From Pseudoalteromonas sp. S16_S37 (lineage in GTDB: Bacteria > Pseudomonadota > Gammaproteobacteria > Enterobacterales > Alteromonadaceae): a DNA stretch of 64,000 bases. The DNA is taken from NCBI RefSeq assembly GCF_014694405.1, contig NZ_JAAUWV010000004.1, positions 1-64,000 on the forward strand, given 5' to 3'. Below are positions 32,832 through 42,315 of the stretch, in pieces; the first letter of the stretch is position 1; every line of letters begins with the position of its first letter. A program made the translations under genes and the position numbers. The notes beneath the pieces were generated by a model. It was given only the letters and a program-made list of their open reading frames with translations. It was not told the origin of the DNA and did not search any database.

Positions 32832-32864
32832 AGGCCACCCTATGCTTAGCGTAGGCTCTGGCCT
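32832..32864. other. 33-base hairpin at the right edge of the tail locus
   Basis: AGGCCA...TGGCCT outside and CCTATGC...GCGTAGG inside, with a TTA loop. It lies between the convergent gpD and PD40 gene ends. There is no clear T-run on either strand, so terminator function is uncertain. The remaining 160 bases of this junction show no gene. Confidence 0.45.
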
Positions 32865-32871
32865 CCTTCCA

Positions 32872-34329
32872 CTACTCAATACTACACTCGCCCTTTTGTG
32901 CGTTTGCTTTATCACTACTGTAAGAGATACACAGGTTTGAAAACTCCCCCGAAGCAATTGTTTTACCATCTTGTTGATAAGTAAACTTAAATGGCCATAA
33001 AATGCCTTTTACAGCTCGATAATCCATTTCATGACCAACTCCGCCATCATCGTAAAACAGTTTAAGGATTTTTTTACGTTTCTCATCCACTAAGATACTA
33101 AAAGGCTCTACTAATGGCGCTTCGATTCGATAGATAAACTGGCTTGGTTCATAACTATATTGACGATATAGCTTAGTCTGCGGCTGTTTTAGTAAATCAA
33201 TAAAGTTCTGTCTTAGTCTTTTTATCTCATTCTTTACTTCACTCGTACTTAGGCGTTCTGTTGTGTGGTTCGAGAGGTTGATTTTTTCACCTGATTTTGC
33301 GTTTATTTCATAGCGAACCCCTTGTCTTACACTTGTTAGTCTAAATGGCTGGTAGCGAACATAAACCCGTTCGCTACTTTTTGTACCGTTGATCTCAAGC
33401 GTTACCGTATAAGAAAATGCAGTGATGTCTTTGACGCTCGAGTGATGAGATAGCAAGTTAAGCTTTTTTGGTGCGAAGTGCGCTTGATACCAGTTATCAG
33501 GAAAAGCACTTTTTGTACTCACTTTGTGAATGTTAAATAAAGCATAACCTGGCTCTGGACGGTTACTACTATAGTACAGCCACTTTGCATCCACAGAGAA
33601 TTGTGGGGTGATCTCATGATGTGCTGAATTAACATCACCCTTTAATTTGATTGGCGCGCTCCACTTTCCCTTATGGTGGCGGCTTGCGTACAAGTCTGCA
33701 TGATTCGATGATTTAGTCGTTTGCCAAAATACGGCAACTTTTCCGTCTGGTGAAAATGTGATGTCGCTACGCGCCGTAACATGCTTATCGATAGGTATGC
33801 TATTGAACGGTTCGGTTTTTTTAGCTGACTCGTTATTTACCATAATTTTATACTGGCCATTTTCAATTTGAGTGAAAAAGAGTTTGTCATTATGGCGCTC
33901 TGGCCCAAGCGCATCGTTATCTAAATTGATGTGCATTAATAGCGGTGCGATATCTTGCGCCAAACCTTGTTTTAACGTTGCTTGCCAGAGGTTTAAATGC
34001 CGACTTGTGGCATCACCATTTAAAGGTCTATCGGTGACAAAATAAAGGTGTTTTCCATTAGGGGCATACATGGGGTCGGTATACTTAAACTGGTTAGGAC
34101 CAAGTTTTAGTTCAATAGGATGAGTAAATTCACCCTCATTCGAGCGTGAGTATTGTATGACTTTGGCGTTACTAAAATGGTTGTCTGAGCGGGCCAAAAC
34201 AACACGATTATATTTGGGGTGAAAGTTGAGGTTATAATCACTCTTATCACTTGATAGAGCTTCAACTATCTGAGCATAAACGGTCAATGGTGAGCAGATA
34301 ATAGCGAGTAATAGCAACAAACATTTCAT
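32872..34329 (-). CDS. Secreted PD40/TolB-like propeller protein
   Basis: 485 residues with a clear signal peptide (KCLLLLLAIICSPLTVYA). Residues about 20-290 carry PD40-type blades: FHPKYNRVVLARSDNHF, YAPNGKHLYFVTDRPLNG, FSPDGKVAVFWQ and FSVDAKWLYYSSNRPEPG. The C-terminal 190 residues (SSERVYVRYQPFRLTSVRQG and DDGGVGHEMDYRAVKG) are a separate beta-rich domain. It is probably periplasmic or surface-bound; the substrate is unknown. It overlaps the upstream amidohydrolase by four bases (ATGA), so the two form an operon and likely act on the same compound or peptide. Confidence 0.75.
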   Translation of the reverse strand: MKCLLLLLAIICSPLTVYAQIVEALSSDKSDYNLNFHPKYNRVVLARSDNHFSNAKVIQYSRSNEGEFTHPIELKLGPNQFKYTDPMYAPNGKHLYFVTDRPLNGDATSRHLNLWQATLKQGLAQDIAPLLMHINLDNDALGPERHNDKLFFTQIENGQYKIMVNNESAKKTEPFNSIPIDKHVTARSDITFSPDGKVAVFWQTTKSSNHADLYASRHHKGKWSAPIKLKGDVNSAHHEITPQFSVDAKWLYYSSNRPEPGYALFNIHKVSTKSAFPDNWYQAHFAPKKLNLLSHHSSVKDITAFSYTVTLEINGTKSSERVYVRYQPFRLTSVRQGVRYEINAKSGEKINLSNHTTERLSTSEVKNEIKRLRQNFIDLLKQPQTKLYRQYSYEPSQFIYRIEAPLVEPFSILVDEKRKKILKLFYDDGGVGHEMDYRAVKGILWPFKFTYQQDGKTIASGEFSNLCISYSSDKANAQKGECSIE

Positions 34330-35624
34330 TGTTTTTCCCCTTGAGCTGCTAAGTTTTTATACACTTTGCCTTGCTTCATAACAAAATTCACTTGTTCCAA
34401 TTCGGCGATGTTTGCCAGAGGATTAGCACTGATAGCGATGATATCTGCTGCAAACCCATTTTTTAGCTGGCCTAAAGAGTCGCTTAACCCTAACATTTTG
34501 GCACTAACCAGAGTTGACGAGCGAATGGCATCAATTTCTGACATGCCATATTTGACCATATGGCTGAATTGTTTCGCATTTTGTCCATGTGGGAAAATAG
34601 CGGCGTCCGTTCCAAAAACAATATTTGCACCACGTTTATAGGCATTGCTAAAGCTGTCTCGTTGACGTTTTCCTACTAACTTTTCTTTTTCGATGGACTC
34701 TGGTAATGCGCCATTGTCTTTTGCATGTTGCAAAATATAGTCACTAACAAAAACATCCATGCTCAAATAGGTTTGGTTTTTTATGGCCAATTCAATGGCC
34801 TTTTCAGATAAGAAGCTCGCATGTTCTATAGAATCAATGCCTGCTGTTATGGCATTAATGATGGATTTTTCACCATGGGCGTGAGCCGCAACGATAATAC
34901 CTCTTCTGTGAGCTTCTTCACGAATAGCGCTCATTTCATCAATGGTATATTGTTCATCACTGACTTGAGTGCCTTTAGACATTACCCCTCCACTGGCACA
35001 GACTTTTATCGTGTTAGCACCATATTTAATGGCTTCTCTTACTTTGGCTACGGCTTGCCAAGGGCCATCAGCCACACCATGTGCACTCACGCCATAATGC
35101 GGAGCAAGTAAATTGTTGTCACAATGACCACCTGTACTACCTATAGCTGGTCCACTTGTAAATAGCCTCGGACCAATAATATCTCCATCATCAATTGCTT
35201 GTTTTAGGGCTATATCACTATAACCGAATGCCCCCATATTTCTTACGGTTGTAAACCCCGCCATTAGTGTGGCGTTGGCATGTTTAGCTCCGTATAATGC
35301 AGCGCGTGGGGCAGAAATACTTAACCCTTTATAGCCAAAACGCGTTGGGGAAAAGGTTAAATGAACATGCATGTCCATCAATCCCGGTAGTAAAGTTTGC
35401 CCTGTCAAATCGATTACATTTGCTGCCTTAGCTAAGTTTCTTTTGCCGAAGTAAACACCTGAAATGTGCTGATCCGTCACTTCAATGATGGGGTTAGGTC
35501 GTAACTCTCCTGAGACGACATCGAGTAAATAGCTGGCTTTAATGTAAGTGGATTGTGCTTGCACCGAAGTTGCCAGTAATATTAAAAGCAATAAAAAAGA
35601 AGTCTTGTAAATAGTTATATTCAT
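34326..35624 (-). CDS. Secreted metal-dependent amidohydrolase
   Basis: 432 residues with an N-terminal signal peptide (SFLLLLILLATSVQAQ). The amidohydrolase superfamily metal site is complete: GLMDMHVHLTF (residues about 82-91), NTIKVCASGG with the bridging lysine, AAHAHGE, SIEHASF and FGTDAAIF. The closest groups are imidazolonepropionase-like and Xaa-Pro/Xaa-Arg dipeptidase-like enzymes of marine bacteria. It would hydrolyse a small amide or dipeptide in the periplasm. It is first in a two-gene operon and faces a ToxR-type regulator gene at 35791. The exact substrate cannot be told. Confidence 0.85.
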   Translation of the reverse strand: MNITIYKTSFLLLLILLATSVQAQSTYIKASYLLDVVSGELRPNPIIEVTDQHISGVYFGKRNLAKAANVIDLTGQTLLPGLMDMHVHLTFSPTRFGYKGLSISAPRAALYGAKHANATLMAGFTTVRNMGAFGYSDIALKQAIDDGDIIGPRLFTSGPAIGSTGGHCDNNLLAPHYGVSAHGVADGPWQAVAKVREAIKYGANTIKVCASGGVMSKGTQVSDEQYTIDEMSAIREEAHRRGIIVAAHAHGEKSIINAITAGIDSIEHASFLSEKAIELAIKNQTYLSMDVFVSDYILQHAKDNGALPESIEKEKLVGKRQRDSFSNAYKRGANIVFGTDAAIFPHGQNAKQFSHMVKYGMSEIDAIRSSTLVSAKMLGLSDSLGQLKNGFAADIIAISANPLANIAELEQVNFVMKQGKVYKNLAAQGEKQ

Positions 35625-35790
35625 ACTTAATCTGATTCTGTGTTGCGTAAGTTATGCTTTAAAAAGCTTAGGTGTGTACTGCAAACAGCAGTCACGCGTT
35701 ATGAAATGTTGAAGCTATGCTTGGTAGCTTTGAATTGCTTGAAATACGTTTGAATATTTTTGAATAATTTTAAATATCAAAATAAATCAA

Positions 35791-37518
35791 TTGGTTAATA
35801 TCTTGGTTGAACTGAATGTGAAGTACTTAAAAGCAGGAGATCTATATCTCAACTGCGAATCTAAACAGGTTTTTTTTAATGAACAACGTATAGAGCTACC
35901 CACACTATCGTACAAGTTGTTATTTGAATTAATGGCCGCATGGCCAGAAACGCTGACCCAAGATGAGTTGATTGCGCGTGTTTGGGGCAGTCTTCATGTA
36001 CAAAATACAACATTAAGTCAAAGAGTTAAGTTATTAAGGCAGTCACTTAAAGCGGTATCTGACGATCTAGTATTTATAGAGGTTGAACGCAGCAATGGGT
36101 ACCGTTTTGCACGCGAAGTACAGCGCTGTAATGTATTACCAAACCATAATGGAGCATTGAATTTATTGCGGGTAAAGCGACCGTGGATACTAACATGCTT
36201 TTTCATGTGTGTACTTGCAGCTGCTGTTTTGATCATAGCTCGCTCGTCAAAAGATGAAACAGCTGAGATTCAACAGGCAGCGCGTCATTTACATGTATTA
36301 CCATTTGAAGCTGATAAACAAAGTATAAATATCAAATATTTAATTGATCCGTTAAAGTATGAGTTAGTTAATTTACTCGGCGAGCTCAAAGGGCTTCAGA
36401 TCAACCGTAGTCGCGTAATAAAAGAGCAGCATAGTAATGGACGACGCTATACGGTGTCTGGCAAAGTCAGTGGTAGAGACAATTTTGTCGTGGTTGATAT
36501 AGAGCTGACGCTGCAGCAGGAAATAATTTTTGTAAAACAGTATCAGACAAATCGAAATTCACTATATTTTTTAAAGTTTGATATCGCAAAAGATTTGCTT
36601 GCACATTTACCTGCTGTGCAGCAACCCACGTTTATATCTCAGCCGGCAAAAGCAAATGTGTTAAATCCGCAAGCATATGATTTGTTTTTAAAGGCCATGA
36701 ATTACTTTTATCGTGGCAATATCGAGTCAAACCGCATTGCCAGTGAGTTAGTCGCTCAAGCTTACCAGATATCAAATCAATGCTTTGATATTATTCAAGG
36801 TTATAGTCAGGTATTAAATGAGGCGTTGTTACTCGGTGCGAATGTTGACGAAAAAAAGCTTAATAGTCTCATAGATAAGTTAACCGAGTTGTATCCAAAA
36901 CACCCTGCAGGGTATATCGAACTCGGTAAATATTATTACTTAACAGGTGAACTGACACAGGCGCGTATGGTATTTGAAGGTGTGCTTATACAGCACCCTG
37001 AACACATCCGAGCACTCAAAGGATTAGCATGGGTTTTAATAGAGCAGGGCGGATTATCATTGGCAGATAAGCATGTGGAGCAGATCACTATTTTTGAGCC
37101 TTATTCCATGGAGCCAGCTTTAATGAGGGCTGGTATTGCGCTCAAGCAAGGTAACTTAAACGAGGCAACGCGGCAATATAAGCGCATTCTTGCAGTTGAG
37201 CCTGACAATGTAATGGCACTAAATGGCATTACGCGGTTGTTGCTCACAAGCGCTGATATAGAACAAGCCAAGCAACAAAATAAGAAGACTTTGGGTTACT
37301 CCCCAAATGATGCATATGCCCTTTACTATCAGTCTGTTATTGATATCTTTGAGCAGCACTACGCGCAGGTTCAAACGACCGCTAAACGACGTTTGCAAAC
37401 TATTAGTAATGTGCGCCTAGTGAGCAAATACCAAAGGTTACTAGGACTAATTGAGCAGTTAGAATCTAGTGGTCAGCCGCCGTCTACAAGCATGATATTC
37501 CAAGATAACTCTTTATAA
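35791..37518 (+). CDS. Membrane-bound ToxR/CadC-type regulator with TPR domain
   Basis: About 575 residues. Residues 20-108 are an OmpR/ToxR winged helix (LTQDELIARVWGSLHVQNTT then LSQRVKLLRQSLK and a SNGYRF wing). A single membrane segment lies at about residues 131-151 (WILTCFFMCVLAAAVLII). The outer part contains TPR-like helices from about residue 290 (YIELGKYYYLTGELTQARMV). It senses something outside the cytoplasm and binds DNA while membrane-anchored. The start is uncertain: TTG 35791, TTG 35803 or GTG 35818, none with a good ribosome site. It is divergent from the amidohydrolase operon, its likely target. Confidence 0.82.
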   Translation: MVNILVELNVKYLKAGDLYLNCESKQVFFNEQRIELPTLSYKLLFELMAAWPETLTQDELIARVWGSLHVQNTTLSQRVKLLRQSLKAVSDDLVFIEVERSNGYRFAREVQRCNVLPNHNGALNLLRVKRPWILTCFFMCVLAAAVLIIARSSKDETAEIQQAARHLHVLPFEADKQSINIKYLIDPLKYELVNLLGELKGLQINRSRVIKEQHSNGRRYTVSGKVSGRDNFVVVDIELTLQQEIIFVKQYQTNRNSLYFLKFDIAKDLLAHLPAVQQPTFISQPAKANVLNPQAYDLFLKAMNYFYRGNIESNRIASELVAQAYQISNQCFDIIQGYSQVLNEALLLGANVDEKKLNSLIDKLTELYPKHPAGYIELGKYYYLTGELTQARMVFEGVLIQHPEHIRALKGLAWVLIEQGGLSLADKHVEQITIFEPYSMEPALMRAGIALKQGNLNEATRQYKRILAVEPDNVMALNGITRLLLTSADIEQAKQQNKKTLGYSPNDAYALYYQSVIDIFEQHYAQVQTTAKRRLQTISNVRLVSKYQRLLGLIEQLESSGQPPSTSMIFQDNSL

Positions 37519-37550
37519 GCGGCTCGTAGCGGCGCATTTTGTTTATCCAA

Positions 37551-38489
37551 TTATTTGAGTTCGTTAGCTACTTCGGCAATTTTTTGTCTTAGCCAAATAT
37601 GGCTTGCATCTCGGTGCAATAACGGACTCCAAATCATATCCAACTCAAACGGTGGGATAGGGAATGGCGGCTCTAGAATTGCAAGCCCAGGGTCATCTTT
37701 GTAGATGTTGGCTGCTTTTGAGGGTAAAGTGGCGACTAAATTTTGCTCTTTGGCTAAATGTATTGCTACATGGTAATTACGCGTAAAGGTTGCGATATTT
37801 CTATGCTTACCAAAGTTCGCTAACGCTTCGTCTACCCAACCCAGTTTTTGTACATCGGCGGGGTCCATACCTACACCTACACCAAACCCGGTTTTACTCA
37901 CCCAGATATGACGTGCTTTTAAATAGGCATCTAAGTTGAAGTTGTCAATTATAGGGTTATCCGATTTAATCAAGCAACAAAAGCTATCTTTCCAGATTTG
38001 CTTGTGATGGAAAGATTGCGGTAAGTTTTCAAAGCGGTTGATTGCCATATCCACTTTGCCGTTTTCCACGTCATGGAACGTTACATCACTGGGCGTGAGA
38101 ATGTCTAAGGTGGTGTCTGGTGCTTCTTCGTGCAATTTATTGAGTAGTTTTGGGGCTAAAGTGCTCGCCGCGTAGTCACTGGCCATGATTCTAAATACGC
38201 GATTACTTTGGTGTGCAACAAACTCACGGTTAGGTGCTAATGTCTCTTCAAGAGTCATTAATATGCCTCGGATCACAGGCTGCAGCTCAAGTGCACGTTC
38301 GGTTGGCACCATTCCTTCACTAGTTCGCACTAAAATTGGGTCATTAAAAAGGTTTCTTAACCTTTTTAATCCGTTACTCATGGCCGGTTGTGTAATGCTA
38401 AGCTGATTCGCCGCGCGCGTAACGTTACATTCGCGAAGTAAAGTGTCTAAATAAACAAGCAGGTTTAAATCAATTTTACTAATGTTCAC
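37551..38489 (-). CDS. LysR-family transcriptional regulator
   Basis: 312 residues. The N-terminal winged helix is standard (DLNLLVYLDTLLRECNVTRA, then LSITQPAMSNGLKRLR). The substrate-binding domain follows from about residue 90. A GTG start with AAGGA upstream fits the reading frame. It overlaps the 3' end of aceK by 11 bases, so it is translated from the aceK message. The overall pattern resembles the NodD/LeuO-like subgroup with DLNLL starts. Control of central carbon or acetate metabolism is suggested only by this linkage. Confidence 0.88.
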   Translation of the reverse strand: MNISKIDLNLLVYLDTLLRECNVTRAANQLSITQPAMSNGLKRLRNLFNDPILVRTSEGMVPTERALELQPVIRGILMTLEETLAPNREFVAHQSNRVFRIMASDYAASTLAPKLLNKLHEEAPDTTLDILTPSDVTFHDVENGKVDMAINRFENLPQSFHHKQIWKDSFCCLIKSDNPIIDNFNLDAYLKARHIWVSKTGFGVGVGMDPADVQKLGWVDEALANFGKHRNIATFTRNYHVAIHLAKEQNLVATLPSKAANIYKDDPGLAILEPPFPIPPFELDMIWSPLLHRDASHIWLRQKIAEVANELK

Positions 38490-40221
38490 GGCGTTCCTTT
38501 TTTATTTTATCTAGGTGGACGAAGCGCTGCGTTTGCGGGTAAGGATATATATGTTTTACAACCTTATTTTCTATATCTCGCTGTGCTTGCTGCCAAAACT
38601 TTGCAGTTAATAGCTCCGGATGAGCTTTTTCAAATAGGCTTCTGAGTGTAGGGTTTGTGAGGACAAATGTACACAGTTGCTGCGGAAATACATCTTGAGG
38701 TGCAGCTGAAAGCTCATCAACACCACTGTATAAATCCGATAAATCCATTTTTGGCATATCTCTAAAATTCATGTCTGTCAGATACTGCACTTCATCATAA
38801 TCGTAAAAGATCACCCGCAGATGTTTACTCACACCAAAATTTTTCAGCAACATATCCCCTGGGAAAATATTAGCTTGCAGCATCTCTTTAATAGCTAGGC
38901 CATAATCGTTCATCACATATTCTGTTTGCTCTGTGTCGGCATTTTGTAAATACAGATTTAAAGGCGTCATACGCCGCTCGATGTAAAGGTGCTTGATGAC
39001 TATCATGTCTCCTTCATCCTGTATGCTACCTGCTATGGTTTTATAAAACTGCTGCAACAAAGCAGGTTCAATACGGTTTTTTGGAATAACTACATCGGAG
39101 TATTCAATTGTGTCAGCCATCCTTCCAACTCTGTCATGGTTCTTAACCAATTGGTAGCGCGCTAAAACAGTCTCTCGTCCAAATGGTTTGCTTTCTGAAA
39201 AGTTGTCTTTTATAACCTTAAAAACATAAGGAAAGCTTGGTAGCGTGAATACCATCATCACCATGCCAGGTGTTCCTGGGGCTATTGTAAATAGGTCGTC
39301 ACCATTGTTTAGGTGTGTGAGAAACTCGCGATAGAACTCGGTTTTTCCTTGTTTATGAAAGCCAATAGCATTGTAAAGCTCCGCTGGGGTTTTATTTGGC
39401 ATCAATTGATTCAAAAATCGCATCAGGGCTGATGGCGCGTGTGTTTCCACCATGAAGTAGGCTCTAGCAAAACCAAAAATAACTCGCATTTGCGATGAAT
39501 TAGTAAGTAATGCATCAATATATAGGCCACCTTTTGGATGGTGTAATACGGATATTATGAACGGTTGCACACCACTTTTTGAAACTACCCGACCAATAAT
39601 GTACGCGCCTTTATTACGATAAAACGGCGCTTGTAATATATCAAAGCGCATCATATGACTTTTATGATGTGTATCAGGAGCTTGGCGAATAAAGGCTTTT
39701 AATAGCAGTTTGATATCTTTATCTAGGTTATTGAATGCAATCTTAAAATCGATATGACTTATGATTTCTTTAATGGTGGGTCTTAAACCCCCTACGGCAG
39801 GAAAATAACTTCTATACTCGGCCTCAACGGGTAACGCCGGAGCGTCTTTAAGTGTGGTCTCAACAAAAATAAAATCATTGTTAAAGTAACGCCGATGGAA
39901 CAGGCGACAAAAAACACTATTATAAAAAGTTTCTGCTAACTCGGCTTGGGGATGAAAGCTAAGTAGCTCCAAGTAGTCTTGCTTTATTTGATACCATAGT
40001 GGTTCATTGAGCTTAGTGCAGGGCAGGGACGTTTTGAGCCGGTTTATGGTTTCATCAACACGCAAGTCATAGTGACTAATTCTTGATTTACTGAGCTTTT
40101 GTATTAAAGACCAATCTTGCTCAGCAAAAGCTTGTCCTGCTAGTTGCGTTATTTTTTGAAAAAGCTGATAGTGCCGTGTAAAGCCTGCCAATATCAGCTT
40201 AGCAATTGAAAATGACTGCAC
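38479..40221 (-). CDS. aceK: Isocitrate dehydrogenase kinase/phosphatase
   Basis: 580 residues, the normal AceK size. The conserved sequence is easily recognised: HRRYFNNDFIFVETT, FGFARAYFMVETHAPSALMR, the kinase loop GMVMMVFTLPSFPYVFKVIK, and IFYDYDEVQYLTDMNFRDMP with catalytic acidic residues. It phosphorylates and dephosphorylates isocitrate dehydrogenase, sending carbon to the glyoxylate shunt when acetate or fatty acids are used. GTG start with TAAGG upstream. No aceA or aceB lies beside it, unlike in Escherichia coli. Confidence 0.96.
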   Translation of the reverse strand: MQSFSIAKLILAGFTRHYQLFQKITQLAGQAFAEQDWSLIQKLSKSRISHYDLRVDETINRLKTSLPCTKLNEPLWYQIKQDYLELLSFHPQAELAETFYNSVFCRLFHRRYFNNDFIFVETTLKDAPALPVEAEYRSYFPAVGGLRPTIKEIISHIDFKIAFNNLDKDIKLLLKAFIRQAPDTHHKSHMMRFDILQAPFYRNKGAYIIGRVVSKSGVQPFIISVLHHPKGGLYIDALLTNSSQMRVIFGFARAYFMVETHAPSALMRFLNQLMPNKTPAELYNAIGFHKQGKTEFYREFLTHLNNGDDLFTIAPGTPGMVMMVFTLPSFPYVFKVIKDNFSESKPFGRETVLARYQLVKNHDRVGRMADTIEYSDVVIPKNRIEPALLQQFYKTIAGSIQDEGDMIVIKHLYIERRMTPLNLYLQNADTEQTEYVMNDYGLAIKEMLQANIFPGDMLLKNFGVSKHLRVIFYDYDEVQYLTDMNFRDMPKMDLSDLYSGVDELSAAPQDVFPQQLCTFVLTNPTLRSLFEKAHPELLTAKFWQQAQRDIENKVVKHIYPYPQTQRFVHLDKIKKERREH

Positions 40222-40281
40222 CGTAGTACCTTAAGTGGTATGACCTGTTTGTAGGTTAACGGTTTTTATCTTGCCTGTCAC

Positions 40282-40755
40282 TTATTCATAACGCTTAAGG
40301 CGTTTTTCTAACTGCACTATTTGTTTGTTTAGTGAGCGATACTGCTGGTGATAAGTTTTATTAATCGCCTTTAGTTTTTGCTTAATATCTTTTAGTGTCT
40401 CTGAGCGTTCTTTATCACTCATGATGCGGTTTACACGTTGTTGTTGGTCGCGTGTTTCTCTATCTCTTTCCCTTGTTAAAATTGCCGCTTCGTGCTTTTT
40501 GGCTCGCAGTTGATTTTTTAAATTTCTAACAATTTGTTTCTGTTCTAATCGGTTAAGCGTTTTAAAGTGTTGCTCGACAGGTGTATTGGCTTTAGGGTCT
40601 GTGTTGGTCAGAGTATGCTCTGTACCATTGCCGCCACACGGAAATTGGCTGTATACAGTGCCGCGTTCCGAAACACATTTATAGTAATTAACTATGGTTT
40701 TTGCTTGGCCAGAGAGTGAGCTAAAAAACAGTAAAAAAATAAGACTCCGTATCAT
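40282..40755 (-). CDS. Exported DUF4124-like protein with coiled coil
   Basis: The ATG at 40755 is preferred because AAGGAAG precedes it and a signal peptide follows directly (IRSLIFLLFFSSLSGQAKT); the product is 157 residues. Residues 20-50 (YYKCVSERGTVYSQFPCGG) have the two-Cys pattern of the DUF4124 domain. The remaining 100 residues are charged helix, probably a coiled coil (RERDRETRDQQQRVNRIM). Periplasmic. The family has no settled function. It stands between aceK and yejM in the same direction. Confidence 0.7.
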   Translation of the reverse strand: MIRSLIFLLFFSSLSGQAKTIVNYYKCVSERGTVYSQFPCGGNGTEHTLTNTDPKANTPVEQHFKTLNRLEQKQIVRNLKNQLRAKKHEAAILTRERDRETRDQQQRVNRIMSDKERSETLKDIKQKLKAINKTYHQQYRSLNKQIVQLEKRLKRYE

Positions 40756-40814
40756 AAAGCTTCCTTTTGAGATATTCCTCACTCAAAGATAGACAAACAT
40801 CACTAAATGGCAAA

Positions 40815-42311
40815 TCAACGTAGGTTTTGTTCAGGTGAAAACTTTTTCAATACTTTGATACTATTGATTAAAAAAGGAATATCCAGCTTCTGTTCAATAG
40901 TAAATCCTTCCGTGCCAGAGAGGTTTTTATAGCTACCGTCTTGACTAACCAATGTAATCCTATCTTTTTTAAAGGCAACTAACACACCTTGTGTATAGTT
41001 AACTCCCTCAACACTACTGATATGCTTAAGATCTCTCCCTAACATAGTATGACTTGCAAGCTGTGCACAGTTTAAATGAGAGGCTACAAGTGTATAAGTA
41101 ATATCATGTAATTGCTTAAAGATGAGCGCTTCAGATACTTTAAAACCTTTGCTATAAAATTTGCTTGTATGAATTGCATCGCTGCTTTGAGGTGCTAGAG
41201 AAAACGCAATAATAGTACCTTCAATTTTTTTATCAGATTTAAGTGTACTGCCGTTAATGATGCTGACAGGTGCGTTATCACTTTTTATATCGTCAAAGCC
41301 ATCCAAGCCAATAACGTTCAGTAGCGGCTGAGCTGAACTCCATGCAGGCATCGAGTTTTCCATAATGGCTGTTTTATAAAAGGCGGGCAGTCCATAAATC
41401 AAATTAAACAGCGCATCAGAGTGGTTTGTTGGTTGTAGTAGTTGCTTTACAGGGCTTAGTTGTTGCTGATTAACAAAAGCATCCAAATCAGGGGTTTGCT
41501 CAAACACTATAATTGATATCGGCGCATTATCTGGTACATCACACGATGGAATCGGTTTACTATAGGTGAATAAGTTTTGAGTTTGCGTCAAGCTAATATC
41601 GTGAGCTTGCTCGTACTGTTTTATATCTAATAAATCATGCCTAGCCAGCAGTGTTTTGGCGGTTGTAGGATAAGACAACGGAAGCACATTGTCCTGCTTG
41701 GTAATATCGAAATAGGCATTTGCGTCGGCCCAAATGTGAATGCTGTGACTGGCTGCAAAACAACTTACTAAAATAGCAGATGCATATTTAGGAAATTTAT
41801 AACTTTTAAGTTCAGCAAGGTGGCGCCATGCCCGATTACCTGCAAGTAATTCAAAAATGAGCACTACAACCACAAAGCTTAAGGCTAACGTACAGGCAAT
41901 AATAGGCGAGCCACTGAATTTACTCCAAAGCAATGAGATTATCTCTGGACCTGATTGGAGGTTAATATGATAGCCGAGCTGAAAATAGACAAATGCGTCT
42001 AGGCTTAACACAGATATTCCGAAGGTTGCTATCAGTGCAGCCATACCGCGAATATGCCTGGGGTAAGGAAATATCAGGCTTAATGGGAATACCGTGAGTA
42101 CAAACGCACTAAAGGTAATAAAGCTTGTATGGCTCAACCAAGTAATAAGCATATAAAAGCCGCCAAGCAAACTTGACGGTGCTTTATCTGCAAACAAGTA
42201 GCTACTGCTAATTAGCAGTACTAAGCCAATATTTGCGAAAGTAAACCAATGCCCCCAACTTAAAAGTTGGCTAGCTTTAGAAGAAAACGGGCTTTGTGGG
42301 GTTAAATTCAT
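40815..42311 (-). CDS. yejM: Inner-membrane YejM (PbgA/LapC)-like protein, shortened
   Basis: 498 residues against about 586 in Escherichia coli. The first 190 residues have five membrane segments (GHWFTFANIGLVLLISSSYL, FITFSAFVLTVFPLSLIF, and others) as in the DUF3413 domain. The periplasmic half begins near residue 250 but is about 100 residues shorter and lacks recognisable sulfatase metal-binding motifs. YejM regulates LpxC stability and lipopolysaccharide amount by sensing LPS. Identity is supported by the yejL gene directly upstream and divergent yejK, the same layout as in E. coli. The signalling part is probably kept; any hydrolase-like part is degenerate. Confidence 0.8.
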   Translation of the reverse strand: MNLTPQSPFSSKASQLLSWGHWFTFANIGLVLLISSSYLFADKAPSSLLGGFYMLITWLSHTSFITFSAFVLTVFPLSLIFPYPRHIRGMAALIATFGISVLSLDAFVYFQLGYHINLQSGPEIISLLWSKFSGSPIIACTLALSFVVVVLIFELLAGNRAWRHLAELKSYKFPKYASAILVSCFAASHSIHIWADANAYFDITKQDNVLPLSYPTTAKTLLARHDLLDIKQYEQAHDISLTQTQNLFTYSKPIPSCDVPDNAPISIIVFEQTPDLDAFVNQQQLSPVKQLLQPTNHSDALFNLIYGLPAFYKTAIMENSMPAWSSAQPLLNVIGLDGFDDIKSDNAPVSIINGSTLKSDKKIEGTIIAFSLAPQSSDAIHTSKFYSKGFKVSEALIFKQLHDITYTLVASHLNCAQLASHTMLGRDLKHISSVEGVNYTQGVLVAFKKDRITLVSQDGSYKNLSGTEGFTIEQKLDIPFLINSIKVLKKFSPEQNLR

Positions 42312-42315
42312 CCAG

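Noticed and set aside
32710..32871. Phage attachment site at the right edge
   Set aside because: No tRNA gene, integrase or matching direct repeat can be seen; the left end is outside the window, so it cannot be tested here.
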